Below are positions 32,641 through 43,744 of a stretch of 64,000 bases of DNA, in pieces (position 1 is the first letter of the stretch; each line of letters opens with the position of its first letter). Both the position numbers and the translations under genes were made by a program. The notes beneath the pieces are model-generated. The model ran no database searches. It was not told the DNA's origin and saw nothing but the letters and a program-made list of their open reading frames with translations. Source of the stretch: Phocoena phocoena (lineage: Eukaryota > Chordata > Mammalia > Artiodactyla > Phocoenidae). Where the stretch lies: contig NC_089222.1 in the NCBI RefSeq assembly GCF_963924675.1, forward strand, positions 5,338,501 through 5,402,500. Reading direction: 5' to 3'.

Positions 32641-34010
32641 CATTCTATTTCTCCTCCCTCTGCTGTTTCCTCTTCTCTTTTTTCCTCTTTATTCTTTTCC
32701 TCCCTCCTTGCACTTACTTCTTACCTCCATACTTTCAATTCTGCTTCATGTCTCCCTTCCAGTGTTGAAATCACTACAGGCTTATTAGTACAAGTACAAT
32801 GCAACTGTAAGACATAATTTGATGTCTACCATGGAACATTGATGAATTATGAATTTTCCATTTGTTGCTACAGGCAATTATGAGAAATTAAATGTTGACT
32901 TTTTAAAGTCATGCTTTAATCAGAAGTGTATTTATATAAAATCAATACACGTGAAATGCAGAGTGGAATTTAAAAACTTTTTTTAAAACAAATACTATTT
33001 CATTCACTAATAGCCAGTAATGACTATTTAGACTTAGCCCGTTAAGTAAACAAACAAAGAATTAGCTCATCTGATTCAACCGTAAATAGTAGATAATTCA
33101 TGAATAAGGAAATCGTACTTTCTTGTTCTGGTATAGTGACAGGAAGCTTTTGAAGTAACAATATCTCAGATCTAGAACAAATTTGGTTCCTTTAAAATAA
33201 AACGAATGCAGAAAAGCAAGGCCTGGAGTCATGTTATGCAAATCAACCCCTGCCATCCAGTTGGGATCCAGCCTCATCTCCTTGAGAAGAGTCACAGCTG
33301 GCCGGTGGATGTAAGCTGTCTGAATACAGAGAAAGCAATAGGTTATATTCTGTTTACATTTGTCCTTAGGAAGCAAATATTGAAATGAAGGTGTTCTGAT
33401 GTCAGCCTCTCTATCTCCCTGTGAACTAAAGGCACCTACGTCTTTACAAGTCATGAAATATTTAATTCTGTCTTCTTTGCCCTAAGAATCTCAACATTAA
33501 TATCTAGATAAATGTAAGCACTAAAAATGTGAAATTAAAAAGATACTCCTGTTAGGTCTCAAGACATCATTTTAAAATATGAGAAAGAAATGTGATATAA
33601 TTCTAAGAGTAATGTCACTGAAACATTTATTTCAAACCTATGAAACCTGTTGATTAGATACCCCAATATTTTTTGGACCACTGAGCAGATCTTCCTGTCA
33701 AGGCTCTCAGCAACAGACCAGCCTATCAGTGGCACATGGCTAAGTCATCGCTATTTATTAAATATACTCTATTTGTTGTACTATAATTTGTAAGCCATTG
33801 TATTAAAAGGACTTCAGCAAATAGCCTTATAAATATTAAATAGTGAAGTTGTTTAATTAAGATTAGCTTGCAACATGTTTTAGATCTAGATTAAAATGAA
33901 TTTCTGGCTTATTTTGATGTTAACCTACACTATTTGGGGTTAACCCAAACCATTTATTTTTTTGTCTTTCCTAAATCAAGTTGGTGGCATACTCCTTTTT
34001 TTAAAAAAAA
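32641..34010. other. Unassigned AT-rich sequence
   Basis: A pyrimidine-rich stretch at 32,600-32,750 is followed by unassigned sequence. The 118-codon minus-strand frame at 33,098-33,454 shows no domain. Confidence 0.4.
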
Positions 34011-34014
34011 AAAA

Positions 34015-34300
34015 AACTTTTAATTTTATATTGGAGCACAGCCGATTAACAATGTTGTGATAGCTTCAGGCGCACAGCAAAGCAACTCAGCCATGCACAT
34101 CCATGTATCCATTCTCCCCCGAACTCCCCTCCCACCCAGACTGCCACGTAACATTGAGCAGAGTTCCCTGTGCTCTACGGTAGGTCCTTGCTGGGTAACC
34201 ATTTTAAATATAGCCGTGTGTACATGTCAATCCCAAACTCCCTAACTATCCCTCCCCTCCACCCTCCCCCCGACCCCCATAACCATAAGTTCATTCTACT
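34015..34300 (-). mobile_element. LINE-1 3'UTR fragment (second subtype)
   Basis: This is the reverse L1 3' end with 'ttatattggagcacagccgattaacaatg', 'gcagagttccctgtgctctacggtagg' and a C-rich block. The 'ggagcacagccgattaac' terminus matches the 31,776-31,925 patch. Confidence 0.88.
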
Positions 34301-34304
34301 CCTT

Positions 34305-35150
34305 TTTTAAAAAAATAACTTTTATTTGGAAATAATTTTAAGTGCACTGAAAAGTTTCAAGAATAAGAAGAGTACAAAGAATAGCTTTCCTTTACCCAGG
34401 TTCATCTATTGTTAACATTTTACCCCATTTGCTTTGTTACTTGTGCACCCTCTCTCTCTGTGTGTATGTGTATAACGTGTGTGTGCATGTATATATAGAC
34501 ACATGTACGTATATTTTGTGATTCATCTGAGGGTCAGTTGCATATGCCATGGCCCCTTTACTGGGTAAAGCCCAAATACACAGTGAATGTGTATTTCATC
34601 TATGGACCCAGTTTTGTCCCCTCGTCGTTTCTCAGCTGGGCTCCCAGTCCGGGATCCAGTCTAGGAGAGGGTTTTGCATCTTGTTGTCATGTGTCTTTCC
34701 AATCTCCTTTCATCTGGGACATTTTCATAGCCTTTTTTGGGCCTTTTATGACAAAGGTGTCTCATTTGGGGTTTGCCTGATGTTTTCTAGTGATTAGATT
34801 CGGGTGATGCATTCCTGGCTGGAATATCACGGAAATGACGTTGGATACCTTAGGGGTCCTCGCAGGCCCATGGTGTTGACCTGCTCGCGTTAGTGGTGTT
34901 AATTTTCATCACCCAGTCAAGTGTTGTCCTATGTCTCCACTGTAGAGTTACTATTTTTTTTTCCTTACAACTAATAAGCAGTCTGTGGGAAACACTTTAA
35001 GATCATGGAAGTATTCTGCTTCTCATCAAACTGTCTCCTAGACTGAGCATCTGTTGATGACTCCTGCTTGAACTAATTTTCTCTACGATGGTTGCAAAAC
35101 GTGCAAGACACTAGTATTCCACAATTACCAGTTGGCACTTGACATTCTGC
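34305..35150 (+). mobile_element. Ancient LINE-1-like 3' region (family uncertain)
   Basis: The parts 'taagtgcactgaaaagtttcaagaataagaagagtacaaag', 'cattttaccccatttgctttg', 'ccgggatccagtctagg' and 'cttctcatcaaactgtctcctag' belong to an old mammalian interspersed family that I associate with L1M 3' sequences. A related copy is at 42,035-43,215. Confidence 0.55.
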
Positions 35151-35539
35151 TGTAAATAATATCCCCCCTTTCTCCCGCATTTCTTTATGCATGTATTAAC
35201 GGTAATAACTTATCGATTCCTTTTTTCTCTCAATAGTTTATAATTTATTACTGTCTTTAAACATTTGGTGCTCAATTATCCCAGATTTGCCCAGTGGAAA
35301 CCCTTCAAGCTGACTCCCATGTCTTTATGACTTGGCTTCACCATTTTTGTGAGCGCTTCCTTATGAGATATTCCAAGTTCACCTTGAATCTATCCTTCCC
35401 CAGCCGCAGAACTGGCCATTTTCTCAGGAGCCCTGTTTCCTTTTAGTGAAGAACGGTATTAAAACAAAGGTCTGTGTGCCAGGTGTGTTCACTGCTACTG
35501 AGGTATCTTTGTTTCAAGACCCCTCAGCAGACAAAGCTG

Positions 35540-35650
35540 ATAAATATATGCATGTACGTACACATATACAAACGCATACTTACAGATATACATACGCACA
35601 TGCATGTGTATACATATGGGCATAAGTAGGCATAGACACATGCATAGTTT
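35540..35650. repeat. Degenerate alternating purine-pyrimidine repeat
   Basis: The block is rich in 'acatatac', 'atgcatgtacgtacac' and 'catatgggcataag' phrases and is a decayed CA/TA-type repeat. Confidence 0.55.
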
Positions 35651-35730
35651 TAAAATTATGGGTTCACCAGTGTCTCGAAACCCAATCCATCTCCAAAGGA
35701 TTCTTTCTCACCCTCTGCCATTTTGTAATT

Positions 35731-35950
35731 TTTTTTGTTTTGTTTTTTTTTTTTTTTTGCAGTACACTGGCCTCTCACTGCTGTGACCTCTCCCGTTGCG
35801 GAGCACAGGCTCCGGACCTGCAGGCTCAGCGGCCATGGCTCACGGGCACAGCCGCTCCGCGGCATGTGGGATCTTCCCGGACCGGGGCACGAACCCGTGT
35901 CCCCTGCATCGGCAGGCGGACTCTCAACCACTGCGCCACCAGGGAAGCCC
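35731..35950 (-). mobile_element. CHR-type SINE
   Basis: The reverse element has a T-rich tail (35,731-35,758), the full body and its head at 35,941-35,950. It is close to the other young copies in the window. Confidence 0.92.
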
Positions 35951-36402
35951 TCTCGCCTAGTTTTAATTTGCATTTCCTTTACTGTGAGTAGTAATGTACA
36001 TCTTTCATATGTATAAGGGCCATTTTTATATCCTAAAAACTTTTGTCTGTTTATGCCTTTATTTTTATTTAGGATTTTTGGCCTTTTCCCTCTCAATTTT
36101 AAAGCATTATTTGTGTAGTAGGTTTACTAACTCCTTATCTGGTAATATTTTGCAGTTGTTTTTTCCCAGTTTACCATTTACCTTTTGACTTTATTTTAAA
36201 TTGGCCACGCAAACATTCTTCATTTTTATAGTCAGATTTATCAAGCTTCTCATTTACTGAGTCTAGATTTTTAGTCATAGAAGCCTTTCCCTACACTCAG
36301 CTTACAGAGGAATTCACTTGTTTTTGTTTAGTATTTGTATACTTTCACTTTTTTATATTAAGATCTCAGATTCATTTGGAGTATATGTTTGTTTATGGTT
36401 TG
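35951..36402 (-). mobile_element. Old LINE-1 (L1M-type) ORF2 C-terminal/3' remnant
   Basis: The plus-strand text 'gttttaatttgcatttcctttactg' and 'aactccttatctggtaatattttgc', then 'agtcatagaagcctttccctac', matches the reverse complement of the old L1 ORF2-end/3' region. Confidence 0.75.
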
Positions 36403-36405
36403 AGG

Positions 36406-36652
36406 GTTCGATCCCTGGTCGGGGAACTAAGATCCAACGTGCCGCTGGGCAACAACTAGAGAGTGCCACAACTAGAGAGAGAAAACCCCCAGGCCACAAC
36501 TGGAGAGAAGCCCGAATGCTGCAACAAAGAGACCACGTGCGGTAACGAAAGATCCTGCATGCCTCAGCGAAGATCCCGTGTGCCACAACTAAGACCTGAT
36601 GCAGCCAAAAAAATAAGGAAAATAAATAAATTAAATAAATAAGTATTTTTTT
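36406..36652 (+). mobile_element. CHR-1-related SINE, 5'-truncated
   Basis: The element begins inside the tRNA-like part ('gggttcgatccctggtcggggaactaagatcc') without the usual head. It continues with repeated 'acaactagaga' units and an A-rich tail. Confidence 0.85.
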
Positions 36653-36744
36653 AAAACCCCTAACTTTGCCCCAGTGACCTGAGATGTCACTTTGATCATA
36701 TCCAGATTTCTGCATTTTGTTGGGCATATTTCTGGACATCCCTG

Positions 36745-36893
36745 GAGCTCCATGTGGTGTACAATAGGTCCTTGTTGGTTATCTATCTTATATATAACAG
36801 TGTATGTATGTTAATCCCAAGGTCCTAATTTATCCCTCCCCTCCCCCCATGTTTCCCCTTTGGTCACCGTAAGTTTGTTTTTGAAATCTGTGA
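36745..36893 (-). mobile_element. LINE-1 3'UTR fragment
   Basis: The parts 'gtgtacaataggtccttgttggttatc', 'tgttaatcccaaggtcctaattt' and a C-rich stretch with 'tttggtcaccgtaag' form an internal piece of the reverse 3'UTR. Confidence 0.78.
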
Positions 36894-37019
36894 GAGCTTA
36901 TTGATATTTTTAGTAGGACCCCATTACACTGATAAATTCACTTTGAACTGGTATATTGATGATGTTGAGATGTCCTAACGAAGAACAAGGGATGTTTTTG
37001 TATTTGCTCAAGTCTTCTT

Positions 37020-38148
37020 TTGGACAGCCGATTCTTGTTTTTTTTTTTTTAAACATCTTTATTGAAGTATAATTGCTTTACAATGGTGTGTTAGTTTCTG
37101 CTTTATATCAAAGTGAATCAGCTATGTGTATACATAGCTCCCCATATCTTGTCCCTCTCGCATCTCACCCCCACCCTCCCATTCCCACCCCTCTAGGTGG
37201 TCACAAAGTACCCAGCTGATCTCCCTGTGCTATGAGGCTGCTTCCCACTAGCTATCTGTTTTACATTTGGTAGTGTATATATGTCCATGCCACTCTCTCA
37301 CTTCGTCTCATTTTACCTTTCGCCTGCCCCGTGTCCTCAAGTCCATTCTCTATGTCTGCGTCTTTATTCCTCCCCTGCCCCTAGTTTCTTCAGAACCTTT
37401 TTTTTTTTTCTTAGACTCCATATACATGTGTTAGCATATGGTATTTGTTTTTCTCTTTCTGACTTACTTCACTCTGTATGACAGACTCTAGGTCCATCCA
37501 CCTCACTACAAATAACTCAATTTTGTTTCTTTTTATGGCTGGGTAATATTCCATTGTATATATGTGCCACATCTTCTTTATCCATTCTTCTGTCGATGGA
37601 CACTTAGGTGGCTTCCATGTCCTGGCTGTTGTAAATAGAGCTGCAATGAACATTGTGGTACATGACTCTTTTTGAATTATGGTTTTCTCAGGGTATATGC
37701 CCAGTAGTGGGATTGCTGGGTCATATGGTAGTTCTATTTGTTCTAGTTTTTTAAGGAACCTCCATACTGTTCTCCATAGTGGCTGTATCAATTTACATTC
37801 CCACCAACAGTGCAAGAGCGCTTCCTTTTCTCCACACCCTCTCCAGCATTTGTTGTTTGTAGATTTTCTGATGATGGCCATTCTGACTGGTGTGAGGTGA
37901 CACCTCGTTGTAGTTTTGATTTGCATTTCTCTAATAATTAGTGATGTTGAGCATCCTTTCATGTGTTTGTTGGCAATCTGTATATCTTCTTTGGAGAAAT
38001 GTCTATTTAGGTCTTCTGCCCATTTTTGGATGGGGTTGTTTATTTTTTTTGATATTGAGCTGCTTATAAATTTTGGAGATTAATCCTTTGTCAGTTGCTT
38101 CATTTGCAAATATTTTCTCCCATTCTGAGGGTTGGACAGCCCATTCTT
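37020..38148 (-). mobile_element. LINE-1, 5'-truncated, with clear target-site duplication
   Basis: The insertion runs from an A tail (T run at 37,040-37,051) through the 3'UTR to the ORF2 C-terminus near 38,130. The flanks TTGGACAGCCGATTCTT (37,020-37,036) and TTGGACAGCCCATTCTT (38,132-38,148) are a 17-bp duplication with one change. About 1.1 kb of a 6-kb element is present, the usual result of incomplete reverse transcription. High similarity to the element at 53,428-53,795 points to a recent lineage. Confidence 0.93.
37411..37962 (-). pseudogene. LINE-1 ORF2 C-terminal fragment
   Basis: An open frame of 183 codons encodes the carboxy-terminal part of L1 ORF2p, the endonuclease/reverse-transcriptase protein. 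It includes the Cys-rich segment [19 protein letters not shown] (a C-x3-C-x7-H-x4-C pattern, putative zinc knuckle), then [18 protein letters not shown], then [19 protein letters not shown] and [19 protein letters not shown]. The frame runs on to the natural end of ORF2. The endonuclease and reverse-transcriptase domains are absent because the insertion is 5'-truncated, so it cannot act on its own. Confidence 0.9.
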
Positions 38149-38220
38149 ATTCAAAGTGAATATGGCTGTTAGGTACCCTTTAATTTTTTTCTGGTATACT
38201 TCAATTTAAAATATATGATG

Positions 38221-38411
38221 GGGGCTTCCCTGGTGGCGCAGTGGTTGAGAGTCCGCCTGCCGATGCAGGGGACACGGGTTTGTGCCCTGATCCGGGAAGA
38301 TCCCACGTGCCGCGGAGCGGCTGGGCCCGTGAGCCATGGCCGCTGAGCCTGCGGGTCCGGAGCCTGTGCTCCGCAACGGGAGAAGTCACAGCAGTGAGAG
38401 GCCAGCATACC

Positions 38412-38482
<71 letters not shown>
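38221..38482 (+). mobile_element. CHR-type SINE with long A tail and (AT)n
   Basis: The full SINE is followed by an A run of about 35 bases at 38,415-38,449, then a pure AT repeat to 38,482. Both are hypermutable and indicate a young insertion. Confidence 0.93.
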
Positions 38483-38488
<6 letters not shown>

Positions 38489-38539
38489 GACTGAAGAAGA
38501 CATATAAATGACGGTGGGAAAGGGAAAATAATACTTTTG

Positions 38540-38735
38540 AATACCTTCGAGGTGCCACAATGCTGGGCAAAGTGTTATTTAATTCTCAAAACAATCATGA
38601 AGTCATTGATTTTGATTTTGCTTTCTACCCGTTGGGGTTGCGGGGAGTACTCTTTCAAAGAGCTTGTCTTACTTCCCTAAGAAGAGTTAATGAATAGCAA
38701 GCGTGAGACTCAGATCCTGTTCTGTGTGCCATCAA
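38540..38735 (-). repeat. MIR SINE fragment
   Basis: The parts 'accttcgaggtgccacaatgctgggcaaag' and 'atttaattctcaaaacaatcatg', then 'tgagactcagatcctg', are MIR-like. Confidence 0.6.
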
Positions 38736-38799
38736 TGCATGTTACCTTTAAGTTCTCTACCTGTCAAAAACCAGCATTGCATCATGCTTATTGCATCAA

Positions 38800-39000
38800 A
38801 GGTATACATTGTATGCCCTGTCTTATTTGATTTTTGAAGTACCTGTGAAATCAGTAAGACATAGACTATTATTCCAGTAATTGTGCAGATAAAGAAATTG
38901 AGGTTCAAAGGAGGTTAAGTGTCTCTAGATTATGGTTAGTAAGTGTCAGAGTTGATTCTAGAGTGTATGACCACTAACCCTGTTCTTTCTAGGGTACCAC
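38800..39000 (-). repeat. MIR SINE fragment
   Basis: The parts 'actattattccagtaattgtgcagataaagaaattgaggttcaaagg' and 'ttagtaagtgtcagagttgattc' follow MIR. Confidence 0.7.
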
Positions 39001-39239
39001 ACCCAGCCTAAAACTTCAAAGCAAAACAATGATACCTCTTCCTACCAATCTTAGACATGGAAGATTTACACATAAATTCTTTGAGGTAGAATAGCAATGC
39101 ACTCACATTTGCCCCACGGTGGGTGGAAGCCTTCCTTTGTTCATTGTGGGTCGGTGGCTAGCAGGCACTTCCCCTGTCACTTTTGTGTTTCTATTGTCAC
39201 GAGCTGTCTTACCAACAAGATATGAGAACTGGACTTGAA

Positions 39240-39342
39240 TCAGTGGATCTCAACCTTTTCTATGCCCTGGAATCATCATGAAGCTTCAAAAATACAGATA
39301 TCTGGGTCGTCCCCCTAGAGATGATTATTTAATTGGTCCAGG
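39240..39342 (+). mobile_element. hAT-Charlie MER5-like half element
   Basis: The head 'cagtggatctcaaccttttctatgccctggaatcatc', then 'aaaatacagatatctgggtc', matches a MER5-type element. The second half is diverged or lost. Confidence 0.6.
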
Positions 39343-39344
39343 GT

Positions 39345-39500
39345 ATTGTTACCAATTGGTTGACTGGACCTGAGCCGGGGTCCTAGCCCAGCCCGAGACA
39401 CCTTGTCTTGGCCAGGGAGGTTTTTTTTCCCGATTGGATTCGCACAGCCAATAACAAAACTGATGCTGAGACTGGAATGGCACAAGCTTTATTCGACGGC
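39345..39500 (-). mobile_element. Possible endogenous retrovirus LTR fragment
   Basis: On the minus strand an AATAAAGCTTGTGCCATT block is followed by a region resembling retroviral R/U5, then a CG-containing GC-rich tail. No coding sequence, primer site or second LTR is seen. The assignment rests on the polyadenylation-signal layout only. Confidence 0.35.
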
Positions 39501-39509
39501 CAAGATTTC

Positions 39510-40010
39510 TTGTTCTGTAGTAGTTAAGAGTACAAACTCTGGAATTAACTGCTTTCGCCTTACAATAGTTGGATCTTAGGTAAATTACTCAATCTCATTT
39601 TTTTTTTTTTTTAATTTTTTTTTTTGTGGTATGCAGGCCCCTCACTGTTGTGGCCTCTCCCGTTGCGGAGCACAGGCTCCGGACGCGCAGGCTCAGCGGC
39701 CATGGCTCACGGGCCCAGCCGCTCCGGGGCATGCGGGATCTTCCCGGACCGGGGCACGACCGGACCCTGCATCGGCAGGCGGACTCCCAACCACTGCACC
39801 ACCAGGGAAGCCCTACTCAATCTCTTTAATCTGTAAGTTCCTCATCTATGAAATAGGCACAGGTATGTGGCACATAACTTCATAGAGCTGATGGGCACAA
39901 TTACTTCATAGAGTTTTTGTAAAGAAAATATACGATAAATTATTAAAGCACTTAACACATAGGCATGCTCATAGCTAGCGCTCATAAATGTCAGCTATTA
40001 TGTTCTCTCT
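39510..40010 (+). repeat. MIR SINE split by a younger SINE
   Basis: The left part 'gtagttaagagtacaaactctggaattaac' to 'taaattactcaatctc' continues after the insertion with 'tactcaatctctttaatctg', 'ctcatctatgaaatagg' and 'aagcacttaacacatagg'. The two halves form one MIR. Confidence 0.88.
39586..39824 (-). mobile_element. CHR-type SINE nested in MIR
   Basis: This is a reverse SINE with a T-rich tail. TACTCAATCTC at 39,586-39,596 and 39,814-39,824 is an 11-bp perfect target duplication within the MIR. A few bases are missing in the 'ggcacgaccgg' part relative to other copies. Confidence 0.93.
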
Positions 40011-40282
40011 ATCTGGTTTCTCCTTGAAATGCTGATTTTTGAAGGAAGGGGAGTGTATCCCAAATTAGAGGATAAATCATGAGATTTTATCTGGCCTATA
40101 GCATACCTAGAGCCGGGCTGCATTGACAATGGGAGAGAAATATTTTTTGCTCCCCAGCTTTCTCCTTTCCTTTACCACCCACAGGATCTCAGCCCATTGT
40201 TATGCACCCCCATGTGCTTATTGCTTCTTGGCCATTGTTGGAAGAATGAGAGAAAAATATGGACTTTAAAAGCCTGGGATGT

Positions 40283-40497
40283 GGGGCTTCCCTGGTGGCA
40301 CAGTGGTTGAGAGTCTGCCTGCCGATGCAGGGGACACGGGTTCGTGCCCCGGTCCGGGAAGACCCCACATGCCGCGGAGCGGCTGGGCGCGTGAGCCATG
40401 GCCGCTGAGCCTGCGCGTCCGGAGCCTGTGCTCCGCAACGAGAGAGGCCACAGCAATGAGAGGCCTGCGTACCGCAAAAAAAAAAAAAAAAAAAAAG
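40283..40497 (+). mobile_element. CHR-type SINE
   Basis: Full-length and close to consensus, with an A tail at 40,476-40,497. The flanks 'aaaagcctggg' and 'aaaagtctggg' suggest a short, diverged target duplication. Confidence 0.93.
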
Positions 40498-40539
40498 TCT
40501 GGGGTAGCTTTGAAATCACAGATTTTGTGTAACTAAACT

Positions 40540-40573
40540 CCTCTCCCTTCCTCCCTCCCTCCCTCCCTTCCTT
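40540..40573. repeat. (CCTT)n simple repeat
   Basis: A short run of CCTTCCTCCCTCCC-type units. Confidence 0.8.
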
Positions 40574-40769
40574 TCTTCGTTCACATTAATTAAGAACCAG
40601 ACTCATTTAGGACTCAGTAAACGTTTATTGAATTAAGACATTCGACTTTGGGTTTACAGGAACTTAAAAAATTAAAAGATAGGGCTTGCATCTTGAGAAG
40701 GTCATCATTTTCAAATTTTGGGAGGGGGCCACTCCTTGGATAGAGATGATACTTCCTCACTTAAGTCTG

Positions 40770-40925
40770 ACAGCGGTTCTCAGCCTTTGCTGTACCTCAG
40801 AAATTACCTGGAGGGCTTGTTAAAACACAGATTACTGGGCCCACCTCCTATTTCTGATTCAGTAGGTCTGGTGTGGGGCCCAAGCATTTGCATTTCTAGC
40901 AAGTTCCCAGGTTCCCACTTTCCCC
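40770..40925 (+). mobile_element. hAT-Charlie MITE, MER5A
   Basis: The parts 'cagcggttctcagcctttgctgtacctcag', 'tggagggcttgttaaaacacagattactgggccc' and 'tctgattcagtaggtctg' closely follow MER5A. The right terminus is missing. Confidence 0.85.
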
Positions 40926-41455
40926 CTCAATTGTCATCAGACAATGTGGCGCAACACAGGGAACTTCCGGAAAGTGTTGCTGGGTGGTGGTGGTGAAGCG
41001 TGTTGGGGGCACGTCTGAATGGTTCTTGTGTCTGTGAAGCCCCTGACTGAGCTAAGGGGGACAGTGGAGATGAGTCAGATCTGTCCGCTTGTTCAGAACT
41101 ACCATGATCTTCTGGCTTCAATGGTGCAAAGAGCCATGACTGTATTTTGCATGAGAGCTCACCACAGCTGCATTTAATGGCAATATCTCTAGCGTGTGAC
41201 ACATAATCATCTTTCAATCTAAAGCAGTTGTTAATACATTTTTTTGGATGGGCCTGTTTCCACACGTACTTGGAAGAAGACATTCCAGGTACTGTAGGGT
41301 AACAACTTACCACTCTTAGCCTCCTTTTGAAAATAAAATGCCCTCAGAAGACGTTAATTTGACAGTGGTGAAATAGGCAAAAACTTTAAGGACCAGTCCT
41401 TTATTAGAGGCCAAACCATTTACATGCAGACGACGTTAAGGTCGGTATCTCATGC
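40926..41455. other. Unassigned non-coding sequence
   Basis: A 128-codon minus-strand frame at 40,927-41,313 overlaps the end of MER5A and has no domain. No repeat is recognised in most of the stretch. Confidence 0.4.
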
Positions 41456-41975
41456 CCAGATTGCTCGGAGCTCTACAGGTTTCCCTTTGAATTTTCCACA
41501 TGCGCTTCAAACTCATCATGGTCTGCCCGGAACTCACCCTCTCTCTTCCCAAGCTTCCTGCTCTACCTCTACTTTCTATTTTGGTGACTTGCATCACCAT
41601 TTAACCAGCTTTCCAAGCCAGAATCCTCCCACATCCTCCACTTTCTAGGTCATGCAGAATCTTAACACATTTGGTTGCTTTTTTTTTTCCCCATCTCTCA
41701 GCTGTTGCCCCTGCCAGGCCTCCACTTGTCTGATGCATCATGGTGACCTCCCAGCTGGTCTCCTGCTCCTCATTTCGTCCCAGGGTAAGTTCATCTCCAC
41801 AAAGGTGCTAAAGGACTCTTAAAAATCCCATTGGATTTCAGCACTCCTTTCCTCCACATGGCTTTCAGGATGAAATTAAAATTTCTCAGCAGGAACAGGC
41901 CCTTCAAGAATTTGCCTTGGTTTGACTCTCTCCCTTGGAGCTCACTGCTTTCCATTTCATGTCATTTATGCTTGT
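41456..41975 (+). mobile_element. L2 LINE remnant
   Basis: The string of phrases 'caaactcatcatggtctgcccggaactcaccctctc', 'cagccaga-like' text, 'cagctggtctcctgctcc' and 'gctttcaggatgaaattaaaatttctcagcaggaacaggcccttcaagaatttgcc' follows L2 order. The decay is too strong for any coding function. Confidence 0.75.
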
Positions 41976-42034
41976 CATAGAGAACCAACTGATGGTCAGT
42001 GAAGGCAGTCTTATATTTTGAATCTTAATACAAA

Positions 42035-43215
42035 AGGTTCTATTTTGAAATAATTTCACACTTAGAGAAAAATTGCAAAACCAGTACAAAAAAATCCTGT
42101 ATATTCCTCACCAAGATTTCCCGTTTGTTAACATTTTTAACATTTGTTTCATCATTCTACTATCATCCAGCATCTATCTATCTACCTATCATCTACCTAT
42201 CTTTTTTTAATGCTTCAATCAGGATATCATTATTGAATAAAATACTACTGAGTTTGTTTCTCTTATAAATTTCAGTCAATGCATTTGTAAGCCACCACTT
42301 ATAAATCAACATCTTTCCGGGACAAAATAAATGAAATGATACACAGGTTATTCCAAATCATGTATTTGTGGAATTTTCATAAGATGAAAAAAAACAACAA
42401 CTCAAACCTCCACCCTAAACTATCATTAAGCCCACATAGACATGTATTTCTTGCACTAATATCATTAATAAGAAAGATCAAATGGTTCATAAACCCCCAG
42501 GTAGTGTGATTAAAAATATGATATACAGGTTATCTATCATGAAAGACTTTATTTAATTAAAGAAAAAAGATGTCTGACTCAGTATCTTTTTTGTCCTATA
42601 TTTTCAGTTTTAACAATTTATCTTATCTACCTATCTACATAGTGTTATGTGTTTTCTGAACCATGTGAGAGTAAATCATAGACATTATGCCCTTTTTTTC
42701 AAGTATGTATTTCCTTGAACAAAGGCATTCACTTACACAAACACAGGGCAGTTATCAAACTCAGAAAATTTAACATCAATAAAATAGTATTACCCGGGCT
42801 TCCCTTGTGGTGCAGTGATTAAGAATCCGTCTGCCAATGCAGGGGACACAGATTCGAGCCTTGGTCCAGGAAGATCCTACATGCCACGGAGCAACAAAGC
42901 CTGTGTGCCACAACTACTAAGCCTGCGCTCTAGAGCCCGTGAGCCACAACTACTGAACCCGTGTACCACAACTACTGAAGCCCACTTGCCTAGAGCCTGT
43001 GCTGTGCAACAAGAGAAGCCACCACAATGAGAAGTCTGCACACCTCAACAAAGAGTAGCCCCCGCTCGCCACAACTAGAGAAAGCCTGCGCGCAGCAATG
43101 AAGACCCAGCACTGCCAAAAATAATAAATAAATTTAAATGATTTTTTTAAAAAATTAAAAAAATAGTATTACCTAATCTACAGCCCTTATTCAAATTTCG
43201 CCAATTTTTATAGCA
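42035..43215 (+). mobile_element. Ancient LINE-1-like 3' region with nested SINE
   Basis: The parts 'gaaataatttcacacttagagaaaaattgcaaaaccagtac', 'gaaccatgtgagagtaaatcatagacattatgcc', 'cacagggcagttatcaaactcagaaaatttaacatc' and, after a SINE, 'taatctacagcccttattcaaatttcgccaat' form one old element related to 34,305-35,150. Confidence 0.6.
42781..43173 (+). mobile_element. Long-form CHR-related SINE with target-site duplication
   Basis: The long variant has several 'ccacaactactga' units and an A-rich tail. AAAATAGTATTACC at 42,781-42,794 and 43,160-43,173 is a perfect 14-bp duplication of the old L1 target. Confidence 0.93.
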
Positions 43216-43269
43216 CGTATTTGTTGTTCTCTGTGATCCCTCCTTGCGTGTAATTGCCACGTGCCTGGA

Positions 43270-43392
43270 TCTCTAATGTGGACGGTCAGTTTTTTATGCC
43301 TTCGTGGCTTCTCCTACTCTCTTCTATCTGCCTAGAATACTCTTTCCCTCTACTTCATCCAACTAATTCTGACTTCTTCAGAACTAGTGCTT
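43270..43392 (+). repeat. L2 LINE fragment
   Basis: The parts 'tctgcctagaatactctttccctc' and 'ccaactaattctgacttcttcag' match the L2 3' part. Confidence 0.6.
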
Positions 43393-43413
43393 ACAAGCAT
43401 TTGGCCACACACA

Positions 43414-43414
<1 letters not shown>

Positions 43415-43448
<34 letters not shown>

Positions 43449-43638
43449 GGTACGCGGGCCTCTCACTGTTGTGGCCTCTCCCGTTGCGGAGCACAGGCTC
43501 CGGACGCGCAGGTTCAGCGGCCATGACTCACGGGCCCAGCCGCTCCGCGGCATGTGGGATCTTCCCGGACCGGGGCACGAACCCGTGTCCCCTGCATCGG
43601 CAGGCGGACTCTCAACCACTGCGCCACCAGGGAAGCCC
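43415..43638 (-). mobile_element. CHR-type SINE
   Basis: A full reverse copy with a long T run (43,416-43,446) and head at 43,631-43,638. It is close to consensus. Confidence 0.93.
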
Positions 43639-43744
43639 TGTATGTGTATTTTTAATATTTTAGTAGGTGCCGCTCCATGAACGAGTTTTTAACATTTAGG
43701 GTCAGTACCCCTGAGAGCCAAAGAGCTTCTCAGATGATACAGGT

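Noticed and set aside
33098..33454. 118-codon minus-strand open frame, and the octamer-like ATGCAAAT near 33,238
   Set aside because: No protein family or coding bias is visible, and a single octamer has no support as a regulatory site.
35656..36096. 146-codon frame and many similar frames across the window (for example at 1,791, 23,071, 38,169, 43,350, 59,592)
   Set aside because: They all read through the body of the CHR SINE and repeat the same peptide; they are repeat artefacts.
40543..40573. CCTT repeat as a regulatory element
   Set aside because: An ordinary short simple repeat next to a SINE; nothing supports a function.
42170..42205. Short TATC/CTAT repeat as part of a CRISPR-like array
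   Set aside because: It is a simple tetranucleotide run without spacers, and the genome is mammalian.
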